DNA from: Gammaproteobacteria bacterium
GTDB taxonomy: Bacteria > Pseudomonadota > Gammaproteobacteria > GRL18
Assembly (NCBI GenBank): GCA_024511395.1
Contig: JANELJ010000001.1
Location: forward strand, 1-26,049
DNA length: 26,049 bases
Direction of reading: 5' to 3'
The notes under the pieces were generated by a model. That model was given only the letters and a program-made list of their open reading frames with translations, was not told where the DNA came from and ran no database searches. This document shows positions 19,312 through 26,049 of the stretch, in pieces. The translations under genes and the position numbers were made by a program. How positions within the stretch are numbered: the first letter of the stretch is position 1; each line of letters starts with the position of its first letter.

Positions 19312-19665
19312 CAGAGTTAACCACTAAGCCGGGTTCTGTCGTGGACAATCATTCATCTAGGGCCGGTGTCACCACCGGCCTCAAGCGACCTACCCGGGAA
19401 CGATGCGGGCCACACCTGTTGTTCCCCTATTTGGTCTTGCTCCAGGTGGGGTTTACCATGCCGTTAATGTTACCATTAACGCGGTACGCTCTTACCGCAC
19501 CATTTCACCCTTACCCCGCTACTTAAAGCAGCATGGCGGTATATTTTCTGTTGCACTGGCCGTGGGATCACTCCCCCCAGGCGTTACCTGGCACCCTGCC
19601 CATTGGAGCCCGGACTTTCCTCTCCCTGGCAAAAAACCAGGCAGCGATTGTCTCGGTTAACTCTG
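19312..19665 (-). ncRNA. rnpB: RNase P RNA (bacterial class A)
   Basis: This is the catalytic RNA of ribonuclease P, which cuts the 5' leader from tRNA precursors. Conserved regions are recognisable on the minus strand: GGAAAGTCCGGGC (19620-19608), the GGTGCCAGGTAACGCC block just after it, GGTAAACCCCACC (19457-19445, the L15 region that pairs with tRNA CCA) and ACAGAACCCGGCTTA (19339-19325). The ends are set by helix P1: GGTTAACTCTG at 19655-19665 (plus-strand reading) pairs perfectly with CAGAGTTAACC at 19312-19322. The length is about 354 nt. A T-rich tract follows the 3' end and probably serves termination. Placement before mraZ, in the same orientation, resembles that in some other gammaproteobacteria. 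Confidence 0.97.
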
Positions 19666-19677
19666 GGGGGTATTATC
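19666..19677 (-). promoter_or_regulatory. Probable -10 and GC-rich discriminator of rnpB
   Basis: Minus-strand GATAAT (19677-19672) is followed by ACCCCCC and then the first base of helix P1, the right distance for a -10 box. The C-rich discriminator is reminiscent of stable-RNA promoters under stringent control. No convincing -35 box is seen 16-18 nt upstream, so this is a partial prediction. Confidence 0.4.
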
Positions 19678-19709
19678 GGTGAAAATGGGGGGAAAAGCTA
19701 GAAAAAAGA

Positions 19710-19742
19710 AACGTTCAGCGTTGAGCGTTGGTAAGCGTTCAA
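19710..19742. repeat. GCGTTCA/GCGTTGA heptad repeat, copy 1
   Basis: The plus strand reads as degenerate heptads, AACGTTC, AGCGTTG, AGCGTTG, then GTA and AGCGTTCA. It lies upstream of the rnpB promoter and just past the suhB 3' end. The 13-mer AGCGTTGAGCGTT (19717-19729) recurs in inverted orientation on the other side of suhB. Confidence 0.75.
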
Positions 19743-19796
19743 TCCAGACCGTTCTTCCATGAAGTGATAAGTTATTAAGAACCTGGAACCTGCTTC

Positions 19797-20597
19797 TTAA
19801 CGTGCCAGTTCAGGACTTAAATATGGCTTAATATGCTGCAGAATTTCCTTGAATACTCTGGCATTACCAGCCACCACATTACCAGTGGTCAGATAATCAT
19901 CTCCACCGCCAAAATCACCCACTAGACCGCCAGCTTCACGAACCAGCAGGGCACCGGCAGCCATATCCCAGTCATTGAGGCCAATTTCCCAGAAACCGTC
20001 CAGTCGCCCGGCGGCCACAAAGGCCAGATCCAGGGCAGCTGAGCCGGGGCGTCGAATACCGGCAGTCATGGGGAATAAGGCTTTAAAAGTAGCCAGGTAG
20101 GTATCCAGATACTGTTGTTCCTTAAAGGGGAAACCGGTGCCGAGTAAAGCACCATCAAGACCGCGCTGGGTCGATACCCGGATCCGACGGTCATTAAGCA
20201 TGGCGCCTTCACCCCGGCTGGCGACAAATAATTCCTGGTTGACCGGATTAAAGATCACGGCCTGGGACAGACGACCGTTTTGTTTAAAGGCAATGGAGAC
20301 GGCAAACTGGGGAAAACTATGCAGAAAATTGGTGGTGCCGTCCAGAGGATCGATGATCCACTGAAAATTCGGATCACCCTCCAGTTCGCCGTTTTCTTCG
20401 GCCTTAATGGAATGATCAGGGAAGGAGCTTTTAATGGTTTCAATAATGGTCTGTTCAGCCTGACGATCCACATCACTGACAAAATCATTGACAGCCTTGG
20501 TTGTAATTTTCAGGCTGTCTACCTTATCCATGGAACGGAAAATAACAGTACCTGCAGCGCGTGCGGCGCGTACAGCAATGGTCAGTATTGGATGCAT
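19797..20597 (-). CDS. suhB: Inositol-1-monophosphatase family protein SuhB
   Basis: SuhB is a Mg2+-dependent phosphatase that hydrolyses inositol monophosphate. In E. coli it also binds RNA polymerase and joins the rRNA antitermination complex with the Nus factors. Motifs are EENG near residues 67-70, the metal-binding WIIDPLDGTTNF (80-91) and NDWDMAAGALLVREAGG towards the end. The frame is open to a TTG at 20612, but I chose the ATG at 20597. It gives MHPILTIAVRAARAAG as in other SuhB proteins, makes 266 residues, and has GGAG 7 nt upstream. The gene is divergent from dxs. A TTAAGAA/TTCTTAA inverted repeat (19775-19800) overlaps its stop codon but lacks a T run. Confidence 0.95.
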   Translation of the reverse strand: MHPILTIAVRAARAAGTVIFRSMDKVDSLKITTKAVNDFVSDVDRQAEQTIIETIKSSFPDHSIKAEENGELEGDPNFQWIIDPLDGTTNFLHSFPQFAVSIAFKQNGRLSQAVIFNPVNQELFVASRGEGAMLNDRRIRVSTQRGLDGALLGTGFPFKEQQYLDTYLATFKALFPMTAGIRRPGSAALDLAFVAAGRLDGFWEIGLNDWDMAAGALLVREAGGLVGDFGGGDDYLTTGNVVAGNARVFKEILQHIKPYLSPELAR

Positions 20598-20614
20598 AAT
20601 CAATCTCCACAACC

Positions 20615-20631
20615 GCTAACTAGAAGTTAGC
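20615..20631. repeat. 17-nt palindrome at the suhB start point
   Basis: GCTAAC-tagaa-GTTAGC is a perfect 6+5+6 inverted repeat lying between the predicted suhB promoter and its ribosome binding site. It could be an operator or a hairpin at the mRNA 5' end. The function is not known. Confidence 0.5.
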
Positions 20632-20637
20632 AGTTGA

Positions 20638-20666
20638 TATAAAGTACAGTAAAAAATAAAGAGCAA
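20638..20666 (-). promoter_or_regulatory. Predicted suhB promoter
   Basis: On the minus strand TTGCTC (20666-20661), a 17-nt spacer and TTTATA (20643-20638) form a plausible sigma70 promoter. The start point would be near 20631, at the edge of the 17-nt palindrome, giving a leader of about 35 nt. Confidence 0.5.
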
Positions 20667-20757
20667 CTTAACTTTTTATTGTAACATCATTCCCTGTTAA
20701 AATTAATGGTATCGATTCAGTATAAAAATAGATAATTTTGCTCTGACTCTTAAGCTC

Positions 20758-20791
20758 TTTCTCAACGCTCAACGCTCAGTGCTGAACGCTT
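20758..20791. repeat. GCGTTCA/GCGTTGA heptad repeat, copy 2 (inverted)
   Basis: The plus strand reads CTCAACGCTCAACGCTCAG followed by TGCTGAACGCT, the reverse complement of the heptad motif. AACGCTCAACGCT at 20764-20776 is the exact inverse of the 13-mer at 19717-19729. It lies in the suhB-dxs divergent spacer. Confidence 0.75.
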
Positions 20792-20825
20792 TCATTCCCC
20801 TGCAGATTTTCATTTAAAAATGCAG

Positions 20826-20831
20826 TATAAT
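20826..20831 (+). promoter_or_regulatory. Probable -10 box of dxs
   Basis: A perfect TATAAT lies 42 nt before the dxs ATG on the plus strand. No good -35 hexamer is found at normal spacing. Just upstream, CTGCA...TTTT and AAAATGCAG (20800-20825) form an imperfect inverted repeat that could be a regulator site instead. Confidence 0.4.
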
Positions 20832-20873
20832 TCTTTTTTTACACCTTTTTAAGGCTGCCCAGCTCCCAGATTT

Positions 20874-22802
20874 ATGACCAAACTTTTGCATTATCCATTA
20901 CTGGCCACTATTAACTCACCGGCAGATTTAAAAACTCTGGGTAATGAGCAGTTAATTGTGCTCGCAGAAGAACTGCGTGGTTTTTTACTAGAAACTCTGG
21001 ATCGCACTGGTGGACATCTGTCTTCCGGTCTGGGCACCGTTGAACTGACCATTGCCCTGCATAAAATATTTAATACTCCTGAAGATAAAATCATCTGGGA
21101 TGTAGGCCATCAGGCCTATCCACATAAAATTCTTACCGGACGTGCCCGGCAACTGGACAGTATCCGTAAAAAAGGCGGTTTATCCGGTTTTCCGAAACGC
21201 TCAGAAAGCCCGTATGATGCCTTCGGTGTTGGTCATTCCAGTACCTCTATCAGTGCAGCTCTGGGTATGGCGATTGCCGCCAAGGATACAGGCCAGACAC
21301 ATAAAAGCGTAGCGGTTATTGGTGACGGTGCCATGACCGCCGGTATGGCCTTTGAAGCACTTAACCATGCCGGCGATCTGGATGCCGATTTACTGGTGAT
21401 CCTGAATGACAATGATATGTCAATTTCTCCCAATGTCGGCGGTCTGTCCAACTATTTTGCCAAGGTCCTGTCCGGCAAGTTTTACTCAACGGTAAAATCC
21501 AATTCCAAAAAAGTTCTGGGGTCCATGCCTTCCGTATGGGAGCTGGCACGCCGGGCAGAAGAACATATGAAGGGCATGATCGTGCCCGGCACCCTGTTTG
21601 AAGAACTGGGTTTTAACTACATTGGTCCCATTGACGGACATGATATTCCTACTCTACTGACCACTTTAAGTAATATCCGGGAACTTTCCGGTCCACAGTT
21701 TTTACATATAGTCACCCAGAAGGGTAAGGGCTTTGAAGCCGCTGAAAATGAGCCTACCGAATACCATGCCGCAGCTCCGGGCTTTTATACCAATGGCAAG
21801 ACCAGTAGCTCTGCTTCAGATGCACTGACCTACACAGAAGTATTCAGCCGCTGGATTCTGGATGCCGCGGCTAAAGATGAACGACTTATCGGTATTACTC
21901 CCGCCATGCGCGAGGGTTCCGGGCTGGTTGAATTTTCAGAGCAGTTCAGTGAGCGTTATTATGATGTCGGTATCGCCGAGCAGCATAGCGTCACCCTGGC
22001 GGCCGGTATGGCCTGCGATGGCCTGAAACCGGTTGTCGCCATCTATTCTAGTTTTTTACAGCGTGCTTATGACCAGCTTATTCACGATGTGGCGCTGCAG
22101 AACCTGCCGGTGGTTTTTGCCATTGATCGGGGCGGTATTGTGGGAGCTGACGGTGCTACTCATACCGGCAGTTTTGATCTCAGCTTTATGCGCTGCATCC
22201 CCAATATGACGATTATGGCACCGGCCGATGAAAATGAAAGTTATCATATGCTGGATTTTGCCTTTGCCATGGATTTACCGACTGCAATACGTTATCCGCG
22301 CAGCAAAGGGGTTGGTCAGGCCATTACAGAGCAGCTGCCGCAGCCGCTGGAAGCGGGCAAAAGTATTATGGTCTATGATAACCAGAGCGATTTTTCTGCA
22401 GCAGAGCTAAAATTAGTATCGGTTATCAGTATTCTGAGTTTCGGCACATTATTGAGTGAGGCTCTGAGTGCGGCGAAAGCACTTAAAAATGAGTTTTGCC
22501 TAAAAATCATTAATATGCGTTTTATCAAACCGCTGGATAATCATATTGCCCTGCAGCTGGCACAGAACAGCGATTTACTGATCACCCTGGAGGACAATGC
22601 GGTTATGGGCGGAGCCGGCAGTGCGGTCAATGAAGTATTAGCGGGTCAGGGTTCGGTATGCCCGGTACTGAATCTGGGTCTGCCGGATGAATTCCCGGAA
22701 CACGGCACCCAGCAGGAAATACACCATGATTATGATCTGGACAGCGCCGGTCTGGTTAAGACCATCAGGGAGCATATTCGTCCTAAGTCCGCAGCAGTCT
22801 GA
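20874..22802 (+). CDS. dxs: 1-deoxy-D-xylulose-5-phosphate synthase
   Basis: DXS is the thiamine diphosphate enzyme that condenses pyruvate and glyceraldehyde 3-phosphate, the first step of the MEP pathway to isoprenoids, including the undecaprenyl carrier used by MraY and MurG. The 642 residues cover the full family. [14 protein letters not shown] (76-89) holds the catalytic-site histidine. The ThDP motif GDGAMTAG (150-157) runs to NDNDMSIS. The transketolase pyrimidine domain follows with [14 protein letters not shown] and [15 protein letters not shown], then [17 protein letters not shown]. The start aligns with E. coli DXS (...[13 protein letters not shown]). The Shine-Dalgarno sequence is weak. 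Confidence 0.98.
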   Translation: MTKLLHYPLLATINSPADLKTLGNEQLIVLAEELRGFLLETLDRTGGHLSSGLGTVELTIALHKIFNTPEDKIIWDVGHQAYPHKILTGRARQLDSIRKKGGLSGFPKRSESPYDAFGVGHSSTSISAALGMAIAAKDTGQTHKSVAVIGDGAMTAGMAFEALNHAGDLDADLLVILNDNDMSISPNVGGLSNYFAKVLSGKFYSTVKSNSKKVLGSMPSVWELARRAEEHMKGMIVPGTLFEELGFNYIGPIDGHDIPTLLTTLSNIRELSGPQFLHIVTQKGKGFEAAENEPTEYHAAAPGFYTNGKTSSSASDALTYTEVFSRWILDAAAKDERLIGITPAMREGSGLVEFSEQFSERYYDVGIAEQHSVTLAAGMACDGLKPVVAIYSSFLQRAYDQLIHDVALQNLPVVFAIDRGGIVGADGATHTGSFDLSFMRCIPNMTIMAPADENESYHMLDFAFAMDLPTAIRYPRSKGVGQAITEQLPQPLEAGKSIMVYDNQSDFSAAELKLVSVISILSFGTLLSEALSAAKALKNEFCLKIINMRFIKPLDNHIALQLAQNSDLLITLEDNAVMGGAGSAVNEVLAGQGSVCPVLNLGLPDEFPEHGTQQEIHHDYDLDSAGLVKTIREHIRPKSAAV

Positions 22803-22818
22803 TCAATTCTCTCGAAGG

Positions 22819-22846
22819 CAGTCAGGGTAACAGTGCTCCTGGACTG
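22819..22846. terminator. Possible hairpin between convergent dxs and DUF2797 genes
   Basis: CAGTCAGG and CCTGGACTG form an 8-bp stem with a one-base bulge and an 11-nt loop in the 52-bp gap between the two stops. There is no T tract on either strand, so it is only a weak terminator candidate. Confidence 0.25.
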
Positions 22847-22854
22847 GCGACGGC

Positions 22855-23721
22855 CTACTCCGTTTCGAGCTCAATGTGATACCCGGAAAACTTACGGATA
22901 TTAATCACTCCCGTATCCAGGATCAGGTACTGTCCTTTAATACCCAACAACACCCCTTCAAAAAAGGGCTGTTTATCCAGATTAAACGATTTAACTTTGG
23001 TCGGATATTCCAGTACCGGGTACTGAATTTCCACCATTTCATTATTATCCAGATGCACAATAGCATCTTCCGGGATATCTCCCAGACCGGCAATCAGTTC
23101 ATCGACCTGGGGGGCTAACAATTGATAGAGTTCCGCCTGTTTCTGTTTTAAATCAATAGGTTCTGCCGGTCCCTTCAGCATTCTCTGCCATTGAGTACGG
23201 TCCGAAACCTGCTGTTTGTATAATACCTCCACCATGCCGGAATAATAACGGGTACTGACCTGAAACACCGGTAATGCCTGTACTGCCCCCTGATCCACCC
23301 AGCGTGTTGGGATCTGACTGCCGCGGGTGATACCCACCTTGATCCCTGATGAATTGGCCAGATAGACAAAGTGTTTCTGCATACAATTATCCAGGCCCCA
23401 TTGAGGTTCCCTGCAGGTACCCTGATCATAATGGCATTTTTCCGGACTCATAATACATTTGTCGCAGGAAGCCAGGCGGGTAAAGCAGGGGTAGCAATGC
23501 CCCTGATTAAAACTCTTACTGGTTTTACGGGAACAGGCCAGACAATGAATTTCCTGTTTATAATGAAAAGACAGCTTTTTACCCAGTAATGGGTTCAGGG
23601 CAATTTCCCCGTGACTGAGCCGCCCCTGCTCATCGTATAAATTTAAACAGTATTCAACCGGCGTATCAGGACCGTTGTATTGCACCTGCATTTTACGCAG
23701 GTGACCAGAATAACTTATCAT
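22855..23721 (-). CDS. DUF2797 family cysteine-rich protein
   Basis: The function is unknown. The 288-residue protein has CxxC pairs at 60/63, 76/79 and 86/89, and further cysteines at 96, 103 and 113, strongly suggesting bound zinc. Directly after them, FVYLANSSGIKVGITR (118-133) and RWVDQGA resemble the YL...KVG.T core of GIY-YIG-like folds. The C-terminal third is beta-rich and ends with a segment about building a 'GIKGQYLILDTGVINIRKF' sheet. I place it in the DUF2797 family from memory of that arrangement. A ribosome binding site AAGGA lies 6 nt before the ATG. It faces dxs and lies downstream of ampD in the same direction, with a palindromic element between. Confidence 0.8.
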   Translation of the reverse strand: MISYSGHLRKMQVQYNGPDTPVEYCLNLYDEQGRLSHGEIALNPLLGKKLSFHYKQEIHCLACSRKTSKSFNQGHCYPCFTRLASCDKCIMSPEKCHYDQGTCREPQWGLDNCMQKHFVYLANSSGIKVGITRGSQIPTRWVDQGAVQALPVFQVSTRYYSGMVEVLYKQQVSDRTQWQRMLKGPAEPIDLKQKQAELYQLLAPQVDELIAGLGDIPEDAIVHLDNNEMVEIQYPVLEYPTKVKSFNLDKQPFFEGVLLGIKGQYLILDTGVINIRKFSGYHIELETE

Positions 23722-23764
23722 TACAGTTCCTTAATTTATATGTATCTATTCAGCATTACTAACC

Positions 23765-23879
23765 GTGACTGGCTGTAGGTACTGTCTTTCCGGGGACGCT
23801 CAAGTACATCCATGTATCGCTTTACGAAAACATCCATGTTTTCATAACCCCCGTAAACACAGTACCTACAGCCAGTCAC
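23765..23879. repeat. 115-bp palindromic intergenic element with nested hairpins
   Basis: The outer arms (23765-23785 and 23859-23879) are perfect 21-bp inverted repeats. The stem continues inward with two mismatches to CGGGG (23791-23795) against CCCCG (23849-23853). The interior holds two further palindromes sharing a CATCCATG core: TACATCCATGTA (23805-23816) and GAAAACATCCATGTTTTC (23826-23843). The layout is that of a REP-like or MITE-like intergenic repeat. There is no coding sequence and no clear target-site duplication. It lies between the ampD stop and the DUF2797 start, so it would be in any shared transcript. Confidence 0.85.
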
Positions 23880-23923
23880 TCTATGGTGTTCTGAATTATA
23901 CTGAATAATTATATTTATAAAGC

Positions 23924-24463
23924 TTATTCGCTCTTTAATACATTCCAGTCAAACCCCGAACCGGGATCAGTTTTCCGACCGGGGGCAATATCGCTATGAC
24001 CTACAATTTTTTCTGCCGTTATTTCAGGAAAATAATTTTTCAGGGTTTTCAGCACAGCAAGCAGTGTTTCATATTGTGAATTTTCAAACGGACTGACATC
24101 AGTACCTTCCAGCTCAATTCCAATAGAAAAGTCATTGCAGTTTTCCTGCCCGGCCAGGCAGGACTGGCCGGCATGCCAGGCACGATCGTACAGATTAACA
24201 TACTGCACCAGTTCACCATTACGCCGAATCAATAGATGTGAAGATACCTGTAAACCTTCAATTTCCCTGAAATAAGCATGTTCATTCCAGTTCAATTGAT
24301 TACTGAAAAAACGATCAATTTCATCCCCTCCATACTGTCCCGGCGGCAGGGAGATGCTATGAATAATAATGCTGTCTATTGTGACATTTTCAGGCCGTTT
24401 ATTATAGTTTGGAGAAGGGATTTTCCTGGCCTGGATAAACCAGCCGTCAGATATTTCGTACAT
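23924..24463 (-). CDS. ampD: 1,6-anhydro-N-acetylmuramyl-L-alanine amidase AmpD
   Basis: AmpD is the cytoplasmic zinc amidase that removes the peptide from 1,6-anhydro-MurNAc-peptides during peptidoglycan recycling. In species with ampC its loss raises beta-lactamase expression. The protein has 179 residues. Expected zinc ligands are H35 (IIIHSI), H156 (VGHSDIAPGRKTDPG) and D166, with catalytic E117 (SIGIELEG) and K164, matching the E. coli residues. There is no signal peptide, which supports AmpD over secreted AmiD-type enzymes. The start matches the family (GW...A...SPN.. near the N-terminus). No clear Shine-Dalgarno sequence is visible. Confidence 0.96.
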   Translation of the reverse strand: MYEISDGWFIQARKIPSPNYNKRPENVTIDSIIIHSISLPPGQYGGDEIDRFFSNQLNWNEHAYFREIEGLQVSSHLLIRRNGELVQYVNLYDRAWHAGQSCLAGQENCNDFSIGIELEGTDVSPFENSQYETLLAVLKTLKNYFPEITAEKIVGHSDIAPGRKTDPGSGFDWNVLKSE

Positions 24464-24508
24464 AAGTTATTCAAGTTGCTTTTTATTTGATTTTTATAGG
24501 AAAATCAG

Positions 24509-24610
24509 GTGAAAAAAATTAATAAATGTTCTATATTGATAATACGTGATTATACATTTTCTTTATTATATGCAGCTATTTTTATTGTATTAACTTGGTT
24601 GTGTTCGTAG
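24509..24610 (+). CDS. Possible small membrane peptide (33 residues)
   Basis: A GTG at 24509 opens 33 codons ending in TAG. AGGA lies 7 nt upstream, the best ribosome binding site in this spacer. The peptide starts with a basic MKKINK, has one hydrophobic stretch (about residues 17-32, FSLLYAAIFIVLTWLC) and ends in a Cys-Ser. It looks like a single-pass membrane peptide, but the AT-rich context makes hydrophobic codons likely by chance. I recognise no family. Confidence 0.35.
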   Translation: MKKINKCSILIIRDYTFSLLYAAIFIVLTWLCS

Positions 24611-24719
24611 CAACCTGTAGTAAATGGTCGCCGTTCCACTAATTTTTTGTTTCTGTGGACAAGCTCAAAGACATTTTAATTGATAAGGATTACAGTTTAA
24701 CTATACGCTATTTCAATTT

Positions 24720-25481
24720 ATGTTTTTATTTTTACAGTATGAAAGTTCTCAGTTACGTCAATATAAAAAACAATGCCAGAGTCAGAAACAGCTGGTCAGA
24801 GTGATCCCTGGAATTTTAAATGCCCTTAATGCCGGGCTTGACCGTATTCAATACCCTAAAGACTTACGTGAACAGCTCCTGCAGGATCTGCAGAACTGCC
24901 ATCTTGCCTGTATGAAAGGCCAGAATATTAATGACAGTGACCTGTCACAAAATGGTTCCGCCTATATTTCCAGCACAATACCTATGGAGTCTGCTGACCA
25001 AAACGAAGCCTCTAATAGTTCTGCAAAAGCTGCTGAGGGACTTTCAGCAAAAGTTCTGGCCAGTATTGATGCCGGCATTGATGTTATGCTGGATGGTGAT
25101 CTGAATAACCTGGATGCCCTGGAAGAGGAAGATTTACTGGCTTCCCTGGAAGACGGTTCTGAACAGGCCATTGCTGACAGCAATGATGTAGAACTGATTG
25201 AAGATGCCTATACTCAGCAGGCCAGAAATCTCAGTGCCGGTGCCTGGGTCGAGTTTATTGGTCAGGATGGCCAGACCTATCGAGCCAAGATTTCTTGGAT
25301 GAGTGAAGACGCCAGTGCCTATATTTTTGTTACCCAGACTGGCCAGATTGCAGAAAAATCCCTGCAGGGTTTAAGTGCAGCACTACGGAATCAACAGGCC
25401 ACCATTCTGGATGAGTCACCAGTATTTGAACGGGCCATGGATGCTGTATTAGAAGAACTGCAGGAAAAAACCGAACATTAA
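24720..25481 (+). pseudogene. DUF1631-type protein, N-terminally truncated
   Basis: The function of DUF1631 proteins is unknown; full-length members are roughly 700-800 residues. Only the C-terminal part is here (253 residues). The conserved helix QLVRVIPGILNALNAGLDRI lies at about 24-43, then an acidic low-complexity linker of about 100 residues. The terminal beta domain begins GAWVEFIGQDG (174-184) and ends DESPVFERAMDAVLEEL. The first Met (24720) is preceded by no Shine-Dalgarno sequence, and the frame is closed by TAA at 24684-24686. The codons before the conserved part (MFLFLQYESS) look unrelated. This is most likely the tail of a gene whose front was deleted, although a short functional protein cannot be excluded. 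It lies 30 bp before the protease gene. Confidence 0.65.
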
Positions 25482-25511
25482 TCCGCTGTAAAATACCTTA
25501 CCCCAACGATT

Positions 25512-26021
25512 GTGACTGATAATGTAAAAAGCATGGGCAAGGTCATGATTGCCATTGCCCTGGTGCTTGCCCTTGGACTACTGACCTGGATTTTTCAGGG
25601 GGCTATTAACCGGCAGTACAATCCCAACCAGACCGTTCAGACTGGACAAATTACCGATCAATACATAGAAATTGTATTAAAGCGTAACCGTGCCGGCCAT
25701 TATGTGACATCCGGACGGATCAACGGCTATCCGTCTGTTTTTCTGCTCGATACCGGTGCTACCTATGTGGCTGTTCCTGAAAGCCTTGCTATTAAAATCG
25801 GCCTGAAAAAAGGCATGCCGGTCAGCCTTTCTACTGCCAATGGCCGAACTACCGGTTTTCAGACCACTATTGATGAACTGGGTATAGGTAAGATACGGCT
25901 GAGAAATATCAGGGCTGTTATTACGCCTAATTTGAGTGAGGTGTTGTTGGGGATGTCAGTTTTGAAGCAGTTGGAGTTTACACAGAAAGGAGGGGTGTTG
26001 ACGGTTAGGCAATACTTTTAG
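25512..26021 (+). CDS. Membrane-anchored retropepsin-like aspartic protease (clan AA, TIGR02281 type)
   Basis: The 169-residue protein has an N-terminal transmembrane segment at about 9-30, then a retropepsin-like domain. The catalytic triad motif is DTGAT (80-84), preceded by hydrophobic VFLL. The flap region follows, and the C-terminal LLGMSVLKQLEF is typical of the family. Such single-domain proteases act as dimers; the domain would face the periplasm. The start is GTG at 25512, with an alternative ATG at 25533; neither has a clear Shine-Dalgarno sequence. Substrates are not known. DUF1631, protease and ampD genes recur near each other in gammaproteobacteria as far as I recall. The stop codon runs into the heptad array. 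Confidence 0.88.
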   Translation: MTDNVKSMGKVMIAIALVLALGLLTWIFQGAINRQYNPNQTVQTGQITDQYIEIVLKRNRAGHYVTSGRINGYPSVFLLDTGATYVAVPESLAIKIGLKKGMPVSLSTANGRTTGFQTTIDELGIGKIRLRNIRAVITPNLSEVLLGMSVLKQLEFTQKGGVLTVRQYF

Positions 26022-26049
26022 CGTTCAGCGTTCAGCGTTCAGCGTTCAG
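26020..26049. repeat. Tandem AGCGTTC heptads, copy 3, cut by the window edge
   Basis: Four perfect AGCGTTC units and two more bases run to the end of the window, so the array may be longer. Its first two bases are part of the protease stop codon TAG. It is the same motif as in the two spacers flanking suhB. Confidence 0.9.

Noticed and set aside
19341..19660. Plus-strand open reading frames across 19341-19660
   Set aside because: They lie antisense to rnpB, whose conserved structure explains the sequence; the frames look like chance.
19775..19800. TTAAGAA/TTCTTAA inverted repeat as the suhB terminator
   Set aside because: The stem is AT-rich, overlaps the stop codon and has no T run after it.
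20598..20612. TTG start of suhB at 20612
   Set aside because: The ATG at 20597 matches the conserved MHP start and has a well-spaced GGAG.
24655..24804. Plus-strand frame from a GTG at 24655 overlapping the start of the DUF1631 remnant
   Set aside because: It lacks a ribosome binding site, is in another frame from the conserved protein and resembles no family.
1..26049. CRISPR array, tRNA genes, insertion sequences, defence or toxin-antitoxin systems
   Set aside because: No spaced direct repeats of suitable length, tRNA-like clover leaves, transposase or defence motifs were seen.

Overview
The window comes from a gammaproteobacterium of moderate GC content with AT-rich intergenic spacers. 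The evidence is the gammaproteobacterial style of the cell-division proteins, the rnpB-mraZ linkage, a SuhB beginning MHPILTIAVRAARAAG, a meso-diaminopimelate-type MurE and an AmpD. I cannot name the genus from sequence alone.

Region 1 (about 1-19000, minus strand) is a complete, uninterrupted dcw (division and cell wall) cluster. It is read from high to low coordinates: mraZ-rsmH-ftsL-ftsI-murE-murF-mraY-murD-ftsW-murG-murC-murB-ddl-ftsQ-ftsA-ftsZ. Most neighbours overlap by a few bases or are separated by fewer than 70, so they are probably co-transcribed. The cluster makes UDP-MurNAc-pentapeptide (MurB to MurF, Ddl), builds lipid I and lipid II (MraY, MurG), polymerises and cross-links peptidoglycan at the septum (FtsW, FtsI), and assembles the divisome (FtsL, FtsQ, FtsA, FtsZ). 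A good sigma70 promoter (TTGACC, 17 bp, TATAGT) lies upstream of mraZ. It is followed immediately by five TGG repeats spaced exactly 10 nt, which I read as the MraZ operator. ftsZ is last; six codons of another minus-strand gene may begin at the window edge.

Region 2 (19312-22802) holds the RNase P RNA gene rnpB (minus), suhB (minus) and dxs (plus, MEP isoprenoid pathway). The spacers on either side of suhB carry inverted copies of a GCGTTCA/GCGTTGA heptad repeat. Four more tandem heptads sit at the window's right edge.

Region 3 (22855-26049) holds a cysteine-rich DUF2797 protein (minus), ampD (minus), an N-terminally truncated DUF1631-type ORF (plus) and a membrane-anchored retropepsin-like aspartic protease (plus). 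A 115-bp hairpin-forming palindromic element lies between ampD and the DUF2797 gene. The AT-rich stretch between ampD and the DUF1631 remnant contains a possible 33-codon membrane-peptide gene.

Most of the window is conserved core genome. The parts worth a second look are the intergenic palindrome, the heptad repeats, the decayed DUF1631 locus with its small ORF, the ATG-less start of murD, and the MraZ operator geometry. I see no CRISPR array, prophage, transposase or defence system.
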